A stretch of DNA of 64,000 nucleotides. It comes from Symbiodinium natans (Eukaryota; Sar; Dinophyceae; Suessiales; Symbiodiniaceae). The notes under the pieces are model-generated. The model saw only the letters and a program-made list of their open reading frames with translations, was not told where the DNA came from and made no database searches. Position 1 is the first letter of the stretch, and each line of letters begins with the position of its first letter. The translations under genes were made by a program, and so were the position numbers. Positions 51,750 to 62,734 of the stretch are shown piece after piece. The stretch lies in the NCBI GenBank assembly GCA_905221605.1, contig CAJNDS010002206.1, positions 1-64,000 on the forward strand, read 5' to 3'.

Positions 51750-52345
51750 CGGCGGGGAGGGTGGCTCATCTATCATCAGGGCTCAGCGTCTTGTGTCGGG
51801 CCTTCGTCGAATTCGTGGGCCATGGGATTCAAGACCAATGGGTCGTGTTGCTAGCCAGACGGGGCAGCCTGTGTGGCAACGCGGTATCCAAACAGGGCCG
51901 TGCGTTTGTGTGATCTGAGTTTCAGCAGTCTCCCAGTAAGTCTCCCAGTCTCGCCTAGTTTTCCGATTTGTGCCTTAATTCGCAGATTTTTGGACAGAAA
52001 TCGCCGATTTTTGGCATACCTCATAATCAATGGAGGGTTAGCCTGTGTGTTTTCAAAACAGGAAATTTTCCCGAGGGTGCCTTGGCCATGAACTTGGCTT
52101 CGGGGAGCATTTCAACCTTATTCACCGAGGTCAATGCTTAATTGCTGCACAAAACCCCTGTATTATGAAAGTCCACAGCTCTCGCAGAAAAAAATGAGCA
52201 GATCCCTTGGCAAGCTTAGTGTTGCAAGCTTTCGCGCCTGGACTGTCGCCCTCGCACGTCGATGTGCATTGCATTTGAAGAGATGGAGCTTCCGGTGTGC
52301 AGACGGAAGGGCGATCAGGACATGTCAACTCAAAGGCTTCATGCT
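51750..52345. other. unassigned stretch
   Basis: No recognisable gene; a short inverted-repeat-poor region ending in a CCCTAAA array (52,350-52,395). Confidence 0.4.
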
Positions 52346-52349
52346 GGCA

Positions 52350-52395
52350 CCCTAAACCCTAAACCCTAAACCCTAAACCCTAAACCCTAAACCCT
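52350..52395. repeat. telomere-like array (CCCTAAA)
   Basis: Six units. Confidence 0.95.
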
Positions 52396-53025
52396 TTGGA
52401 TCTGTAGGGTAGAGATTTGGAGAGGTCGGAGGGGTAGCATTTGCTGTTCCTGAATTCATAGACCTCGATTCGCTGTGAGAGTTCCCGTGCCAGTGTTAGT
52501 TCCTCGCAATTCGGTTCCATGCTCTGCTGCCCCATCCCCTGATATTCCGCTGCATGCGGGCTTCGCTCACCATTCCCGTTTCAGCTGAAAAGCTTCCGTC
52601 AATGCAGGGGCCATTCAGAAGCATATGCCTTTGTTTTGTGGGAGCCAACATGAGCGAACTACGCGATGAAGAACATGTGACTGGTGGGGTGTCAGGCGCG
52701 GTTGTTTGCACAAGCGCTACGAGATCTCAAGCATTGTCCAACGGGATTGCCGAGGTTTATTTGGAACTCGAACAACCCTAAACCAGCAAAAACATCCCTA
52801 GAAGCATTGGCGGGCGCTTTAGACCTCGATTTGAAGCCGTTTCCTCCCTGAAAATCAGAGAGTTGCTGCTGAGAGACACAGTAGCATATCCACTGCCTAT
52901 GGGAAGGCAGGGGAGAAGCTTGCAGCCTACTGCTGAAGCCAGATCCCTTGAAATTCTTGATTCTGGAACCTGATGTAACTTAAACTGCCTAAGCCCGTCC
53001 ACGCTGTGCACCCTCAAGCAACGCC

Positions 53026-53325
53026 ATGCAGCACAACAAAAAGAATGAGGATCAGAGTCTTTACACAAAAAACAGGGGCCCTAGCTCTGTGCAGGAGAAG
53101 GTTGAGGCAATAGGAGCACCCGAGAAGCAGTGGCTTTGTCAGCTTCCGCTTGGCAGCTTTCAGGTTGTACAGGTGCTCCAGGCGTGCACAGCTGAGCTGA
53201 CACTCTCAATAGCTTTGAAGCAGGCTTGGGGCAGCAGGGAGCAGCAAGCCAGTGCCAGAAAAAGACGCCAGAAAAAGACGCCGAAACGCATAGGAAGCCC
53301 AGAGAAGGAGCCCTCAGATTTCTAA
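53026..53325 (+). CDS. possible C-terminal exon, unknown basic protein
   Basis: A 99-codon frame to TAA carries GAPEKQWLCQLPLGSFQVVQ and a very basic end RKRRQKKTPKRIGSPEKEPS then DF. The Lys/Arg/Pro tail is nuclear-signal-like. An acceptor-like GCCATGCAG precedes it. No domain recognised. Confidence 0.35.
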   Translation: MQHNKKNEDQSLYTKNRGPSSVQEKVEAIGAPEKQWLCQLPLGSFQVVQVLQACTAELTLSIALKQAWGSREQQASARKRRQKKTPKRIGSPEKEPSDF

Positions 53326-53499
53326 CCCCCGAAAGCTTCGGCCATGCGGGCTACGTGTGGACTCTGCTTCAGTCACACTGACCTTTTGAAAGCTGGGTCA
53401 CACTGACTGCACACCTGGGCTCCTCACCCCAAGTCGCCGGTTTCGTCGCATAATGCCGGTAGCACCCCCTCCCTGCATGCTGGCTTTAAGAGTTTTAGG

Positions 53500-53675
53500 G
53501 TTTTAGGGTGTTTTTCGGTTTTTAGGGCGTTTAGCGTTAAATATGAATATGGTCTCAGCTACCCGGAGTCCCGGAGTACCCCACATCCAAACCCGTTGCT
53601 ACCCGTTCCGGGCTTCGGCTTGCAGCCCCTAAACCCTAAACCCTGAACCCTAAACCCTAAACCCTAAACCCTAAA
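53500..53675. repeat. telomere-like units
   Basis: Degenerate TTTTAGGG units at about 53,490-53,530 and a CCCTAAA array at 53,631-53,675. Confidence 0.85.
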
Positions 53676-54362
53676 CCCCAGGTCCGGATGGATACCTCGC
53701 CTTCGCCATGCATTGCTCCAAGAGGCAGGGCTTCCAGGGGCTGAGAATTTTGGGGTTTAGTAAAGCCCCTAAACCCTCAGCCCTCTGTGCGTGTGCCAGT
53801 GCTAGAGTCGAGCACCCTAATGGTTTAAGTGGTAGGGCGTAGGGTTTAGGTGCTCCACCAAGCCTTAGGGATTCTTGGGATCTTTTTTTTGGGACTGTTA
53901 TAGAAACCTTGAGAGCTCAGCTGAGCATAGCTGACTTGAGGGATGATTTTTGAAGCTGTCTTTGTTGGTTCACGCACCCAAGCCTTTCACTCAGCTTCCA
54001 CTGTCCTCATGGAGATTTCATGAGGTGACCAGGGATTCTACGATGCATCGGGGTCTAAGCATCAATGCCCGCCTTCTACAGTTTCCCCGCAACTCTGACT
54101 GTGGAACGTTCTGGAAGCTCGTGAGCAGTCGTCTGGAATGAACAACTTGAGTGACTGCCATACCCGGATGCACACTCCCCCCCCCCCCGCTCCCCCAAGT
54201 TCCCGATGAGCAGGAGGTCATGTCTCAATAGCTGCTGCCGCCACTGCGGCGTCCCAGCGCGAGGCAAACGAGCTTCCTCTCTGGGTTTAGAGTTTAGGGT
54301 CCATTGATAGCCTCCTAAGAGAGTTCAGGGTCCATATACCCTCATGGGGGATTATCATAGCA

Positions 54363-54448
54363 TATCCAGAACGGGTTATTCTACCCTATAAAGGCCCCGA
54401 ATAGGGTTGATTGTGGGGGTTATTAGGGCCTAATAGCCCATCCTGGAT
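54363..54448. mobile_element. inverted-repeat element, family B
   Basis: TATCCAGAACGGGTTATTCT opposite CCTAATAGCCCATCCTGGAT, with a GGCCCCGAATAGGG centre. Confidence 0.7.
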
Positions 54449-54499
54449 AGGGGATGCGACCCCAGTGTTAGGGTTCATTCGTGTGCCCTTTGCAGGCAC

Positions 54500-54574
54500 C
54501 GTTTGCCGGAGGGCCCCTGAGGCGGGCCTGGGGAGTGAGGGATATCCTTCGCGAAGGCAGGGTGGCCTTGAAGT
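54500..54574 (+). CDS. putative exon, unknown protein
   Basis: After CCTTTGCAG reads HRLPEGPLRRAWGVRDILRE then GRVALK before TAG. It could be a terminal exon or a weak DUF4116 relative. Not resolved. Confidence 0.3.
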
Positions 54575-54712
54575 AGCTTACTCCCATATTGTCATTGTAA
54601 GCAAGTAGTTTTTTCCAATAGATGCATAAACATATATGTTTATGTATCTATCTTTATATATATATATCTTTATTTATGTTTATATGTGTATGTTCTATGT
54701 TTTTGAAGATAG

Positions 54713-54743
<31 letters not shown>

Positions 54744-54892
54744 CGGTCATGTTTGCGCAGGGATTCAGGCGCTTCGCCACCCGCAGCTCGTATCTTCTTT
54801 TTTTGGTAAAGAGGCCCCCACGTTGTTCAGCGGCCGCACTTACAAACTTCGCATTGAGTTGAAACACCAAGAAGCCCCTCAAACAGGTTCTT

Positions 54893-54974
54893 CCAGTTTG
54901 GGCTATTCTACCCCAAAAACCCCTTAAAAGGGGTTCATGAAGGGGCTTATCTAAGACCCTAATGGCCCATGCTG
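54893..54974. mobile_element. inverted-repeat element, family B
   Basis: CCAGTTTGGGCTATTCTACC opposite CCTAATGGCCCATGCTGG; about 450 bp from the previous family B copy. Confidence 0.65.
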
Positions 54975-55091
54975 GTTCTCGACATGACATGAGGCGACCC
55001 CCCACGGTGATTCGCACCGTCAGCCCGGCACCGGCGGTGGCGCCACAGCCGGCGCAGTTCGGGCTGGGGCGCCTACGAAACATTGATGTGA

Positions 55092-55212
55092 TATGGGGGG
55101 GTTTACGAGAATTGGGGGGGTACCTTGGTCACCCCTTGGTCCCTTTTTTAAGGGGATCCTGCTATGTGGGGGTCTATCATAGAGGTCCCCTAATTTCGTA
55201 AACCCCCCATAT
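55092..55212. mobile_element. inverted-repeat element, family A
   Basis: TATGGGGGGGTTTACGAGAA opposite CTAATTTCGTAAACCCCCCA, with internal AAGGGGATCCTGCTATGTGG. It directly follows a coding-like stretch (APAVAPQPAQFGLGRLRNID, about 55,029-55,090), as expected if the element is an intron. Confidence 0.8.
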
Positions 55213-55323
55213 GATCCATACAAAAACAAAAGCCAAAGGCCAACGACGGGTGCCCTGAAGTGCAGCAAATTGCGAGAGCAGCCCGAGGCTTTCTTGCTAG
55301 TGTTGCGAGATGCGATGTGTGTT

Positions 55324-55365
55324 TCATTTAGGGTTTAGGGTTTAGGGTTTAGGGTTTAGGGTTTA
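55324..55365. repeat. telomere-like array (TTTAGGG)
   Basis: Six units. Confidence 0.95.
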
Positions 55366-55369
55366 GGGT

Positions 55370-55917
55370 TCAAACAAGGTTTAGGGTCATATAGGGGGTG
55401 TTTAAGCGAGATGCCTACTCAGTGTTCTGGAAAGAAGACTCCCGGTCCGGATCTTGAGTTGTCAACCTGACTTACTCGTTTTTCGTTTTTTCTTCTCTCC
55501 GTGCTCCTTTAGCCACACGAGAAGCAGATGCACGGCAGCATGGGCGAGCGGGTAAGCGAGCAACTGAGGCAACAAGCGAGCGAGTAAGTGAGGGAAAGCA
55601 AGCTGACCATGGACCTCGAATATAGGGTTCGAAATAGCTATCAGCAGCCTAGTATTCGCTTAATGGTCCCTATATAATTCTGCTATAATACCACCACAAC
55701 CCTATTCAAATTATTTAGGCCCCTTTTGGAGACCCTGAACCCTAGAAACCCTACAAACCCTTATCTACCAGCAAGTTCCGCACCCCCCAAGCCGGCCTGG
55801 ATGAGAGTTCAGGCCTATCATTGTAAGCGTCACTCCCATGCCACCTTGCAGCAGTGATGCCCTTCATCTCTACATGCACACATCGCTTCTTAAGAAAGAT
55901 TGTGCATACACACACAG

Positions 55918-55948
<31 letters not shown>

Positions 55949-57740
55949 ATATCTTTTTTTCTTTCTGTCTCTCTCTCTCTCTCTCTCTTCCTGTCTCTTG
56001 CCAAGGCTGGCACCCGGACTTCAGCTGCGTGTCGGCGCGAGGCTTCCTCGAACACCAGTGCTCAGCAGGGAGCCCTGTGGGGAGACCTTGCCAATGAGCC
56101 TCTAAGGGTTTAGGGTTTAGGGCCCTAGAATCCCCACAATCCACCCCCTCTAGAGGGGCCGTTGTTAACCCTAAATAGCCCCGCAAAAAAGCCTGTCAAG
56201 GGGTTTTGTTGGGGGGTAGATAATTGCACCCCTAATATTAGCCCTGTAAAAAGCCTGTTAAGGGGGGGGTTTTAACCTAAGGAACCCTATAAAAAGCCTT
56301 TTTTTATAGGGAGAGTTTTGGGGGTATATGAGCGTCCATCCTGTGCCTGTGACTGCCAGGCTTAGAGGCTTCTTGTCTTTGAGCAGTCAGGACTCAGAAC
56401 TCAAGTGAGAGCTCCTTGTATATCTATATAAATATAAATATATATACATATATATATATACATATTTATCTATTTCTTTATTATTATGTACATATATACA
56501 GAGTATAACCACATGTAGTAATACGTAGGGCTTTGTTTAGTTAGGCCTGGAAGGGCAAGCTCAGAGTCCAGCTTCGGGTTCCGGTCTGCCTCAAAAAAGT
56601 CAAGGGTTTAGGGTTTAGGGTTTAGGGTTTAGGGTTTGGGGTTTGTAGGGTTTAGGGTTTAGGGCTCAAACAGTTTAAACGAGGCGCGGCGCCCGGCGCA
56701 ACGAGCCCGCCACGCTCTCCAGCGAGGACGGCGTGGCCTCCGAGGTCCTACTTCGCAGGGCACGGGGATGTGCTGTTTTTTTTTTGGTCTAGGGTTGAGG
56801 GTTTAGGGTTTAGGGTTTAGGGGGGGGGGGGGGGTCGGGGTATATATAGAGGGATGATATAGGATTTATATAGGGTTTACAGGATCCCTGCTCAAGAAAG
56901 GTTTATATAGGGTTTGAGGTGAGTAGAGAGGCTTCTTGATTCTTGCAATGACTTGTGGGGCACAGACTGGGGCGTTGTGGAGAAGTAGCGGATGTAAAGG
57001 AGCTGTGGAGTACACACCATAGGAGCCCAGCCCATCTTACAAAACAGATGAGAGTGCAGCACCTCCAACGCCAAAGAAGCTTGCACAGATGGTTTAGGGT
57101 CGCTTCGACCATAACGCCGCGATAACGACACCTCGCAGTCTTCTGGCTCTGACTGGAGCGTGCGTGCGTAGCCAACTGCTAAACACACGCACCCGGGCAG
57201 GCGCAGTCTTGCTCTCGACCCTCGGATACCGTCGCGAGGGATTTCATTAGCATTCTTGCACACTCCACTTAGGCTACACTTCTAAGTCCAGTCTTGGTAG
57301 CTTAGCTTGCCAGCTTGTCTTTCCTGCAACAGCTGCGCTTGCCCGGTCTTCCTGCGCGCAAGTGTTTCCGTGCCATGACCTGCTGCCACGGTATGCACGC
57401 TTGGTCCATGACTGGCGTCCTCAGGCACGAGACCAGACATGCTTTCAATCTGGTTGTCAGGGCCGCAGGCGCCCAGAAATGCCAAGTGCACCTTGCAACT
57501 GCTGACCTCAAGACCTTGGCCGCACGTCTCCATGCTTCGGTTTGTATAACCGCGGGCTGTCTTCAGGATGTTCAATGAGCCCTTGAATCCGGCTGTCACC
57601 ACCCTGCCGGAGCCAGTTGCTGAAGAAGCGCCAAGGCTGCCGTTAGTATCAGGGTTGGTCAGACATGTCAGACACTGCGGAGCAACCCCCATCACCCAAA
57701 CACCTCGCTGGACTGGACTTGATGATGCTCATCTCATGAA
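55370..57740. other. unassigned stretch
   Basis: TA and CT microsatellites at 55,918-55,990 and 56,410-56,510; an inverted-repeat-like element around 56,128-56,335 with repeated AAAAAGCCTGT; TTTAGGG arrays at 56,585-56,665 and 56,785-56,825. A coding-like islet RNEPATLSSEDGVASEVLLR lies at about 56,698-56,757. Open frames at 56,892-57,700 have no recognised domain. Confidence 0.45.
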
Positions 57741-58990
57741 GCCCTAATCCCCGCGCCCTAAACCCCAAACCCAAACCCTAAACCCTCCCTAACCCCTCAA
57801 CCCTAAAACCCCTGTACATTCCGAGGTGCATCCGCCGCCCAATACAAAGGCAGCACCGACGCGTGAAAGTGACGACCGCACCCTCGAGCCAGGGCACGCT
57901 TCCTTTGATCCAGGCCGCTGGTGCCGGGTTGATAGGGTTGATAGGGTTGATCGGGCTCTAGGGTTTGGGGTTTACAGGGTTTAGAGGAGAGAGAGGGCTT
58001 AGGGTTTGGGGTTTAGAGTTCAGGGTTCAGAGAGTAAGGGAGGGAACAGATGCCTTGGAGATTGATCGGCTTGGCAGCAGGTGTCTAGATGCTCTTTCTA
58101 TCAGTGGGCTGTTTGATGCTTCGTGTGGGGGGTGGGGGGGGGGGGTCCCGTATTTTCGTAAACCCCCATATGATGCCGTGGTTCCGCAGGCTTTTAGGAC
58201 TATTTTGGAGGCCCTTCCGATGTGGCCGGTCCAATGCAAGCTGTAACCGACGGGGCACCGAAGAAGAAGTCTCACCAATTGGAGTTAGGGTTTAGGTTTT
58301 GGGTTTTGGGTTTTGGGTTTAGGTGACCTTCGAGAGCTCAAGGTTTGAGGCTTTGCTTAGCAGCTCTGAGTCGTCGGCGTCGAGATTCTTTAGCCTTAGC
58401 TGCTGAAACAACCTTAAGGGCATGTGAAGCACGTAAGGTTCATGGTGGGTGCCCCTGGAAGTTTGCCAGCAGAAGGGTTTTTCAGCAGAGGCAACGATAA
58501 CTTGTGTACTTCCTCTTGGTGACAGCCAGGTTGTATGAGAGCCGTCTCAGAAGCTGCGCGGATGTAGGAAGACACCGAGGTTCCTCGAAACCGAGCAAAC
58601 TAAGTTTCATGCGGTATGCAGGTTTCCCAAAATTGCCGGTCATGAAGGTTCCTATAATAAGGCTTGTAGCACTTTGGGGTATATTGGGGGTACCCCAATC
58701 CTGGGAAATACTCAATCCATATCCCCCAACCTTTTCTCACAGATGAGCGATGTACCAGATTGAAGGTCTGGGCTTCTAGAAAAGGCTGTACTCCCGACTG
58801 ACTGCATCCTCACTCGCCGCTTGTTGCAGACCGGGTTGATGGCAGCTGCTGGGACAAGGACTCATGTCGAAGGTTTGGGGTTGTTTGGGCCAACTTTTCC
58901 CAGGCCCCGGGCATCGAGAAAAGTCGGTCCCACCATGTTTATTCCACCAAGGGCTGCCTTTGTTTCTCTCAGAGGTTTGGCCGAAAACCC
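57741..58990. other. unassigned stretch with weak exons
   Basis: Coding-like islet HPPPNTKAAPTRESDDRTLE at about 57,828-57,890; degenerate telomere-like units at 57,750-57,800, 57,935-58,030 and 58,285-58,325; truncated family A element at 58,125-58,171. Confidence 0.4.
58125..58171. mobile_element. truncated inverted-repeat element, family A
   Basis: Only the 3' end CGTATTTTCGTAAACCCCCA remains, preceded by a G tract. Confidence 0.6.
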
Positions 58991-59085
58991 CCTAAACCCT
59001 AAACCCTAAACCCTAAACCCTAAACCCTAAACCCTAAACCCTAAACCCTAAACCCTAAACCCTAAACCCTAAACCCTAAACCCTA
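58990..59085. repeat. telomere-like array (CCCTAAA)
   Basis: Fourteen nearly perfect units. Confidence 0.95.
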
Positions 59086-59309
59086 AGACTGCCTTCGCCC
59101 ATCGCCTATGTTCAACGAACAACGTTGAGAAGCGCGAGGTAAACCCTAAACCCTAAACCGTTGTCCATCTCGGAAGAAGGTTGGTGAGACCAACTGTTTG
59201 CCCAAGCCCGGCCGCCTTCGACCGTGGCCCGAGTTGCCCCCCAACTTGCTGGAGAATTCATTGAAGCCAAGCCCCCACAGTTGGGCATTTTCTAAACCTA
59301 CTTCCTATA

Positions 59310-59412
59310 GCCCTATACACCCTAAACCCTAAAATGCCCCCGAAACCATACACCCTATTCCCTAAAATGCCCCCTAAACCATACACCCTAAACCCTAAAA
59401 TGCCCCCCCTAA
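59310..59412. repeat. tandem repeat containing telomere-like core
   Basis: About three units of AAACCATACACCC, CCTAAAATGCCCCC and variants. Confidence 0.8.
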
Positions 59413-59531
59413 GCCGCGGATCGAAAGACGGCAGGACGGTGGTCTGGCGACTGCGAGTGGCACAGACGATCTGAGTGGGGATGACCTGAGCGTGCCTTGC
59501 CACCCTCACCCCTTTTTGGGGGCGCAAATGC

Positions 59532-59630
59532 ATGAACCCTCAAAAAAGGGTTATGGCTCATAGACCCTAATATTGGAATATCGTAGCAATTATAGGGTAT
59601 ATGATCCGGTCATTTGGTCCCCTAAAATTT
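59532..59630. mobile_element. inverted-repeat element, family E
   Basis: CATGAACCCTCAAAAAAGGG at one end and GGTCATTTGGTCCCC at the other; AT-rich centre with ATTATAGGGTATATGA. Confidence 0.5.
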
Positions 59631-59864
59631 GTTTGTCTCCATGGGGCAAGAGTGGGGAATTCCTCGCAGCGTCCACACACAAGTACCTGGAGACTCTGCG
59701 ATTGTGGTGTTCAGGACATGTGCCTGAATGTAACATCCTGTGATGCATTGCTGAGCTGTGGCCCCAAGCAGCCTCCAAGATCCGTCTCGACAGGCTTTCA
59801 TTCATCTCGCATATACTCACCGAAGCTTGATTGTGGCACGCGAGCAGAGAAATCCTAAGCCACA

Positions 59865-60140
59865 AGCCCGAAACCCTAAACAACCCTAAACCCTAAACAA
59901 CCCTAAACTCGAAACCCTAAACAACCTTAAACCCGAAACCCTAAACAACCCCAAACCCGAAACCCTAAACAACCCTAAACCCTAAACCCTCAGCCCTTAG
60001 CCAAACCGAGGAAAGTGGCCACAGCGACTCGCAGAGTGTCAACAACACGATCAGCGAGGGTGCCGACACCCTCGTGACTTGGTCGTCGAATGTGTAAACC
60101 CTAAACCCTAAACCCTAAACCCTAAACCCTAAACCTTGGG
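59865..60140. repeat. telomere-like arrays around a coding-like islet
   Basis: AAACCCTAAACAACCCT units at 59,865-59,995 and CCCTAAA at 60,093-60,135. Between them SGHSDSQSVNNTISEGADTL then VTWSSNV reads to a stop at about 60,096. Confidence 0.85.
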
Positions 60141-60159
60141 GGTGTTTAGGGTACCTTTA

Positions 60160-60335
60160 TGGATACCCTTCGACCCAACCATCATAACCATCATAACCAT
60201 AAACCTCATAACCATCATAAGCCATAAAGCCTAAACCCATCATAACCATATACCCTAACCCATTCTACCCAATTATCCTATACCCACTCCACCAAAAACC
60301 CCTACCAAAAGACCTCAACCCCTAAGCCAAAGTTG
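60160..60335. repeat. degenerate CATAACCAT/ACCCTA repeat, left boundary of viral remnant
   Basis: C-rich tandem units. Contains CCAATTATCCTATACCC (60,269-60,285), whose exact reverse complement is at 62,854-62,870, followed by CCACCAAAAACCCCTACC-like sequence that also has an inverted counterpart on the right. Confidence 0.65.
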
Positions 60336-60526
60336 CGAAGCCCCTCTTCCAAATACCTACCACTTTCCAGATATGGCGGCATGCGGCATGCTGCGGCCAG
60401 AAGCTGCGATGTACAGTTGACATTTCACGTTCATGACCCTACTTTGCTTAATCAAAGCAATGGAACATTTGAAGTGCAATTGGTGCCTGATGTGGGGCAC
60501 GGCGTCGCACAAGTCAAGATAGTTGG

Positions 60527-61424
60527 TTAAAGACATGTCCCAGCACAGCAATGTCGGCCGCGTCCCTCATGGCTCTTATAGAACATATCATTGACATCTG
60601 GCTTCATAAGGTTAATGGATAAGAAACTATAAGGTTCTTCCGTAGCTATATTATAAACTTCTAACAATAATTTCTTTGCTTCTGCTAGGTTCTTAGCGTC
60701 TGCCACCGTTGATTTCTTAATCAAGACGGCGCTTAATTCTTCAACCATTGTTTCAATCTCTTTGTAATTTCTCAAACGGAAGAAGAACAACTGACGACTA
60801 TTGACACGAATTATTGGACTTAGTGAATTGGATTTCTGAGTAGCTGTTATTATGCAACAGGCTTTCTGTCTTCCACGCACATATAGTTGATGATGTAAAG
60901 GTGAGTTTCTTGAAAATTCCTCTGAATCCGCAAAATCGTCAACAATAATTAGTATTGAATGTAATTGTTTATGTCCGTTCTTCTTTTGGTATTCAGTTAT
61001 TTTATGTTGTCTATTTATTACCACTTCCAGCTCTTCGGGCTTGTATTCATCAAAGAAGACCTTTTCCTTTTCCGTATCTACCTTCAATTCTGTTTCTATA
61101 TATTGTTTAACAGGTGTCCAGTTAGGGTCAATTGAAGCCGAGGGCGACCACACATAAACTCTTGCGAAACCGTCTCTGTAAATGTCTAAGATAAGCGATT
61201 GCAATAGAATACCCTTGCCACTGCCCGAACGTCCAGTTATAATCATTGAGAACGGCAATTTAGGCGCTACTTCATATTTAGATTGTTTGAACTCGTATTC
61301 TTTTACATGTATCGGTTTGACTATTGGAATATTACTGATTAATAATATTTGGAAATTAATTTCGATTAAATGTTGGTGGTGTTTATTACCATCCGTGCGA
61401 GCCTCTGTCAGTATTCTATAATGT
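60527..61424 (-). CDS. A32/FtsK-HerA-type DNA-packaging ATPase of an integrated virus
   Basis: Minus-strand frame open for about 299 codons. Walker A G-R-S-G-S-G-K-G lies near 61,234-61,211, Walker B I-L-I-I-V-D-D-F about 95 residues later, an R-G-R at about 130 and the I-T-A-T-Q-K sensor-type motif near 140 (numbered from the codon at 61,258). This order matches the packaging ATPases of Polinton-like viruses, virophages and larger relatives, which pump the genome into the capsid. The segment KPIHVKEYEFKQSKYEVAPK before Walker A looks genuine, but no ATG exists in frame between the stop near 61,425 and the Met four residues before Walker A, so the native start seems lost or spliced. The last residues may be host sequence. 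AT-rich composition contrasts with surrounding host DNA. Confidence 0.8.
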
Positions 61425-61747
61425 TATAAACACTTACAAGTGCGAACAGAGTAAGATATTATAACATCTAATTCAGAATTCGTTTGTTGAAACAGGAACA
61501 ACACCATTAAATCTTAGAGAAATGTATTGCTAATAATTATTTGTTATTATTAATAATATAATCAGTGATGATGGTAAGTCTGAGAAGAATGGATCTCGCA
61601 TTGATACAAAAGGCATATCTTGCATTCCATGTAGATGCAAAAGACAGTTTTATCACAAGGAAACGAAAATCCACTCACCTATACAATTCCAACATTCACT
61701 AATTTGTATTTTAATAGGATAATAAATATCAACTACTGCATTACATT
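61425..61747. other. AT-rich intergenic of viral remnant
   Basis: No conserved frame seen; strongly AT-rich. It separates two minus-strand viral ORFs and could hold their promoter. Confidence 0.5.
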
Positions 61748-62077
61748 TCAATTTGTCTGTTTTACAACATAAGAGATAGCACAAAAAACATCATAATTAC
61801 AAACCATTGCTACTTTATCACCTCGCTCATTAATGTTTTTTTTACCGTTTTCTTTGATTAGTTGTTCATCCATTATGTTTTCATATATCTCTTTCATCCA
61901 TTCGTGATTAGGCCTTCCATATTCACTAATCATATTTAATATTTCTCTTCTTGAATATTCACTTTTTGTTTCACGGGCGTGTGTAAGCAATAGTTCCATA
62001 ACTTCTTCATATTTGGGATAGGGGTTATTCTTAGTAAAAGATTTAACTTTGTCAATCACGTTCTCCATCTTGGTCAT
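61748..62077 (-). CDS. unknown 109-residue viral-block protein
   Basis: Intact frame from ATG at 62,077 to the stop at 61,748, starting MTKMENVIDKVKSFTKNNPY, then a charged helical middle (EEVMELLLTHARETKSEYSR) and a less polar end (VAMVCNYDVFCAISYVVKQT). No transmembrane segment is clear. Same strand and composition as the ATPase, so probably part of the same element. Family not recognised; a small helical DNA-binding or regulatory protein is possible. Confidence 0.6.
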   Translation of the reverse strand: MTKMENVIDKVKSFTKNNPYPKYEEVMELLLTHARETKSEYSRREILNMISEYGRPNHEWMKEIYENIMDEQLIKENGKKNINERGDKVAMVCNYDVFCAISYVVKQTN

Positions 62078-62152
62078 GTCTATCTCACTAACATATAAGG
62101 CGTTTTGTCTTTAAGTCCTTTTGTCTTGGACGAAAGAGATTTAAAATGAATA

Positions 62153-62398
62153 TTGAATAAAGAATGTAGTAATGGAAAACGTATCTTTACACGTGAGGCA
62201 TCGTTGCATGTTAAGTTATGTGGTAAGGTTATTGATAAATACGAATATTTGAGCCGGCACTTGAATAGCAAAATGCATAAGCAGAAGATGGAAGAAATAG
62301 AACGAGAAAGAGAAACTATGAAAGTTATGAATAAAACAGACAAATGGAGAGAGCTAGAAGAGAGATTGGAAAACGTAATTGTTAGTTGTAGGATTTAG
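62153..62398 (+). CDS. C2H2-like zinc-finger ORF, degenerate (viral block)
   Basis: The frame contains L-C-G-K-V-I-D-K-Y-E-Y-L-S-R-H-L-N-S-K-M-H, with the H-x5-H half and one Cys of a U1/C2H2-type finger; the first Cys appears replaced. A basic/acidic helix (QKMEEIERERETMKVMNKTD) follows. No ATG at the start (TTG), so probably a fragment or decayed. Short finger proteins of this kind occur in integrated protist viruses; that link is inference. Confidence 0.5.
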   Translation: MNKECSNGKRIFTREASLHVKLCGKVIDKYEYLSRHLNSKMHKQKMEEIERERETMKVMNKTDKWRELEERLENVIVSCRI

Positions 62399-62471
62399 AA
62401 GGGCTTAAGAGAAAGGGCTTAAAGAGAAGAGGTCATATAATATTAAGACATGACCGAGGAAAAACAAAGAT

Positions 62472-62712
62472 GTGCCAGATGTAAGGTTACACGAGATAAG
62501 AGAGAATAAATCTTGCAATAGACGTTTTGACAGGGACAGACAATACAAGCAAAGAAACAAAAACAAAATCAAGGAAGCAAAACAACGGTATAGATTGCTT
62601 GAAAAATATTGCGAAGTTTGCGATTGCAATATTAGGAAAACCACTTTTCAGAACATGTGAAAACACAGAAGCACATTCGGAATGTGGGCAATTAGTTTTC
62701 ATAGTATTTAAT
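62472..62712 (+). pseudogene. second C2H2-like zinc-finger ORF, frameshifted (viral block)
   Basis: Lys/Arg-rich helix (RDRQYKQRNKNKIKEAKQRY) leads to Y-C-E-V-C-D-C-N-I-R-K-T-T-F; the frame then stops at 62,658. In the next frame H-V-K-T-Q-K-H-I-R-N follows immediately to a TAG, supplying the H-x5-H half. A one-base change in the T run near 62,643 explains the break. Together with the preceding ORF this is a tandem pair of similar finger proteins. Confidence 0.5.
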
Positions 62713-62734
62713 TATGAAAATTAGTTAAGGTTCA

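Noticed and set aside
60333-60530. A 65-codon plus-strand frame next to the ATPase, with a fairly protein-like reading on both strands
   Set aside because: No recognised motif; composition is intermediate between host and viral DNA. It may be the edge of the element, but is not supportable as a gene.
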